This document shows, piece by piece, positions 4,512 through 6,616 of a DNA stretch of 6,616 nucleotides. The stretch spans positions 1-6,616 of the forward strand of contig CAMNNG010000064.1 of the NCBI GenBank assembly GCA_946545145.1, in the 5' to 3' direction. The first letter of the stretch is position 1. Each line of letters starts with the position of its first letter. The notes beneath the pieces are model-generated. The model was not told the origin of the DNA, ran no database searches, and saw nothing but the letters and a program-made list of their open reading frames with translations. The DNA is from an uncultured Bacillota bacterium (lineage in GTDB: Bacteria > Bacillota > Clostridia > Peptostreptococcales > Anaerovoracaceae). The position numbers were made by a program, and so were the translations under genes.

Positions 4512-6616
4512 TCAGACCTTCACAAGTTTGGCTCTGAAACTGATAGCTCTTGGAGTGTCCATATCGTCGAACAGGACGATATGGGCCTTTTTTTGCATGT
4601 CGACATCGACGATCTCGCCCGGTCCGAATATCCTGTGCTCGACTCTGGTTCCGGGCTCGAACGTCTCCTGCTCCTGCTCAGGAGCGAGGAAGGAGTCCTT
4701 TCTTCTGATGTATTCGTTCGCTTCTCTGATGAGGCCTTCATCGGGTCTTTCGGTGTATTCGATGAGGTCCTGATCTATATCCAGCACGAAGCGGGAAGGG
4801 TACCTAGGTGAGCCGTCGAGATTGCGTCCGCCGGCCATCGTTATATACAGCTCCTTTTCCGCACGGGTCATGGCGACGAAGGCGAGACGGCGCTCTTCTT
4901 CCATCGCGTCCAGGGTCAGGATCTTTCGTGAGGGGAAGATGCCTTCGCTCATCCCGCAGAGTATCACGTGCGGGAATTCGAGGCCCTTGGCCGCGTGCAC
5001 CGTCATCAGTTTGATCTTCTCCGCGTGCTCCGCTGTATCAGCGTTCGAGAAGAGGGCGATGTGCGAAAGGTAGTGACCAAGGTCGGTCTCCTCGCCGCAC
5101 GTCGTCTCGTAATCATATATCGACTGTTTGAGCTCGGCGAGGTTGTCCAGCCTCTCCTGGCTGCCTTCAGTCCTGAGCATCTGCTCGTATCCGCTGTCGT
5201 TCAGGATCGACTGCATGAGGTCGGATATCTGCCTGCCGTAAGCGCTCTCGGCGTACTCGTCTATGAGGCTCACGAAGCCGGCCGCCTTCGTTCCTTTGAA
5301 GAGCGGCTCGTCGAGATTCATCTTCAGCGCCTCGTACAGTGATATGTCGTGTTTGTCAGCATACTCCTGAAGGAACGAAATGCGCCTTTTGCCGAGATTT
5401 CTCTTCGGTCTGTTACATATTCTCAGGAACGACAGATCGTCCTTGTAAGCGATCATTCTGAGGTAGCTGAGCGCATCCTTGATCTCGGCCCGCCCGAAGA
5501 ACTGCACTCCGCTGTAGATGGTGTAGGGGATCTCTTCCTTGAGAAGGGCCTCCTCGATGGAGCGCGTCACGTAGTGGGCTCTGTAGAGTATGGTAATATC
5601 TCCGGGCCTGACGCCGCCCGCTACGAGCTCTTTGATCTTGTCCGCTATCCATTGCGCCTCCGCGTCCTGGTTCACGGCCCTGTGGCAGACGACTTTCCTG
5701 TCACCCGCAAGGGTTGGGATCAGGTCCTTTTTGATCCTGTTCTTGTTCTTTCCGATGAGGGAGTTCGCGGCGGCCAGTATCTGCGGGCTGGAGCGGTAGT
5801 TCTTCATCATCATTATGGTCTTGACGTTCTCATGGTCCTTCTCGAAGTCCATGAGATATCTGCCGTTCGCGCCGCGCCACGAATAGATCGTCTGGTCGGG
5901 GTCGCCGACGATGAACAGGTTCTTATGATAGCCGGCGAGCGCCTCCATCAGAACGTACTGCGGCCTGTCTATATCCTGGAACTCGTCGATCATGATGTAC
6001 TCGAGCCTCTTCTGCCACTTGAGCTTCGCCTCTTCATTCTGGTCGAAGATGTAGAGGGTGAAGAGCAGGAGGTCGTTGTAGTCGAGCCCGAAGCACTTCT
6101 TTTCCTGATAGAGGTAGCCGTAGAAGATGATGTCCTTGGCAGTCTTCGCCTGCTCGTATTTTCTGTAAAGCTCGTCGAGGGACATATCTATCATATCGAG
6201 ATAGTAGCCTGGTCTTTCATAAAGCTTGAGCATCTCGATCATGTCCCTTGCCTGTGAGAACGTCATATCGCGAAGCGACAGCCCGCGCTCGTCGTAGATC
6301 GTCTGCAGCATCACATCGATGTCGGAGTTGTCGAGCACCAGAAAACTCTTCGGGTAGCTGACGATATGGCTGTCCTCCTGCAGGACGGATACGCAAAATC
6401 CATGGAAGGTGTTGATGTAGCCGGTGTCGTTGTCGCCGGTCAGCTGGTGGATCCTCTGGCGCATCTCGTTCGCGGCCTTGTTGGTGAACGTCACGCATAG
6501 TATGTTGCCCGGGAGGATCCCGATCTCATTGACAAGGTAAGCGAACCTTCCGGTGAGAGCCCTCGTCTTTCCCGAGCCCGCGCCGGCTATTACCCTGACC
6601 ATACCTTCCGTGGAAG
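4512..6616 (-). CDS. PcrA/UvrD-like superfamily 1 DNA helicase, 5' end outside the window
   Basis: This is an ATP-dependent 3'-5' DNA helicase of the UvrD/PcrA/Rep group, acting in repair, replication restart and clearing proteins from DNA. The frame is open to the window edge: STEG precedes MVRVIAGAGSGKT, so ATG 6602 is internal and the N-terminal Q motif is missing. Numbering from that Met: Walker A GAGSGKT (7-13), motif Ia TFTNKAANEM, motif Ib NTFHGF, Walker B/motif II IDEFQDID (205-212, D206/E207), motif III GDPDQTIYSWRGA (233-245), motif IV NYRSS, motif V LMTVHAAKGLEF and motif VI FVAMTRA with arginine finger R580. The last 46 residues (651-696, with HRIFGPGEIVDV) are a PcrA-type Tudor-like domain, which in known PcrA binds RNA polymerase. 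The visible 701 codons fit a full protein of about 710-740. Motif II has Ile where Thr is usual (DEFQDT), and GDPDQT differs from classic PcrA GDADQS, so a second UvrD-type paralogue is possible; for that reason no symbol is given. It converges on the acyltransferase gene with 23 bases between stops. Confidence 0.93.
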   Translation of the reverse strand, partial: STEGMVRVIAGAGSGKTRALTGRFAYLVNEIGILPGNILCVTFTNKAANEMRQRIHQLTGDNDTGYINTFHGFCVSVLQEDSHIVSYPKSFLVLDNSDIDVMLQTIYDERGLSLRDMTFSQARDMIEMLKLYERPGYYLDMIDMSLDELYRKYEQAKTAKDIIFYGYLYQEKKCFGLDYNDLLLFTLYIFDQNEEAKLKWQKRLEYIMIDEFQDIDRPQYVLMEALAGYHKNLFIVGDPDQTIYSWRGANGRYLMDFEKDHENVKTIMMMKNYRSSPQILAAANSLIGKNKNRIKKDLIPTLAGDRKVVCHRAVNQDAEAQWIADKIKELVAGGVRPGDITILYRAHYVTRSIEEALLKEEIPYTIYSGVQFFGRAEIKDALSYLRMIAYKDDLSFLRICNRPKRNLGKRRISFLQEYADKHDISLYEALKMNLDEPLFKGTKAAGFVSLIDEYAESAYGRQISDLMQSILNDSGYEQMLRTEGSQERLDNLAELKQSIYDYETTCGEETDLGHYLSHIALFSNADTAEHAEKIKLMTVHAAKGLEFPHVILCGMSEGIFPSRKILTLDAMEEERRLAFVAMTRAEKELYITMAGGRNLDGSPRYPSRFVLDIDQDLIEYTERPDEGLIREANEYIRRKDSFLAPEQEQETFEPGTRVEHRIFGPGEIVDVDMQKKAHIVLFDDMDTPRAISFRAKLVKV
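4557..4594 (+). terminator. Rho-independent terminator of the + strand operon, inside the helicase coding region
   Basis: CCATATCGTC (4559-4568) pairs perfectly with GACGATATGG (4575-4584) around a six-base loop, GAACAG. Two further pairs (one G-U, one G-C) extend the stem to 12, and after a single C come seven T (4588-4594). The T tract follows the stem only on the + strand, so it stops transcription coming from the acyltransferase gene, whose stop codon is about 70 bases upstream. It lies entirely within the 3' coding part of the convergent helicase gene. No comparable signal was seen for the helicase transcript. Confidence 0.88.

Noticed and set aside
5349..6257. A 302-codon open frame on the + strand opposite the helicase
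   Set aside because: It mirrors a highly conserved helicase region, and its Val/Leu/Glu-rich product has no recognisable domain or ribosome binding site.

Overview
The window holds five protein-coding genes on a moderately GC-rich backbone with AT-rich, low-G+C-type expression signals: AAGGAGG-like ribosome binding sites, TATAAT boxes and a U-tract terminator. With the secreted proteins carrying glucan/choline-binding-type repeats, this suggests a Gram-positive member of the Bacillota, probably a clostridial anaerobe. AGG/AGA arginine and ATA isoleucine codons are common in all the genes, so nothing here looks recently acquired. The species cannot be fixed from the sequence.

Layout. Bases 1-90 carry a promoter and leader. 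Bases 91-1875 (+) encode a secreted protein with three fibronectin-III-like repeats followed by an SGNH/GDSL hydrolase domain. Bases 1876-2012 hold a second promoter and a strong ribosome binding site. A tight three-gene run follows on the + strand: a secreted, very basic transglutaminase-like protein with cell-wall-binding-type repeats (2013-2852), a membrane-anchored helical protein with a Ser/Gly tail (2865-3428), and an integral membrane acyltransferase-3 family protein (3412-4488, overlapping its neighbour by 17 bases). Facing this run is the 3' part of a PcrA/UvrD-type DNA helicase gene (4512-6616, - strand), whose 5' end lies outside the window. The only good terminator for the + strand run lies inside the last codons of this helicase gene.

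How they may work together. The four + strand genes all act at or outside the membrane. The acyltransferase could move acyl groups across the membrane, and the secreted SGNH enzyme could attach them to, or remove them from, a surface glycan. The transglutaminase-like protein could bind the wall and act on proteins or peptides there. The coiled-coil protein could be a structural partner. This is inference from domains and order. The helicase is a housekeeping DNA repair/replication gene that happens to converge on the cluster.
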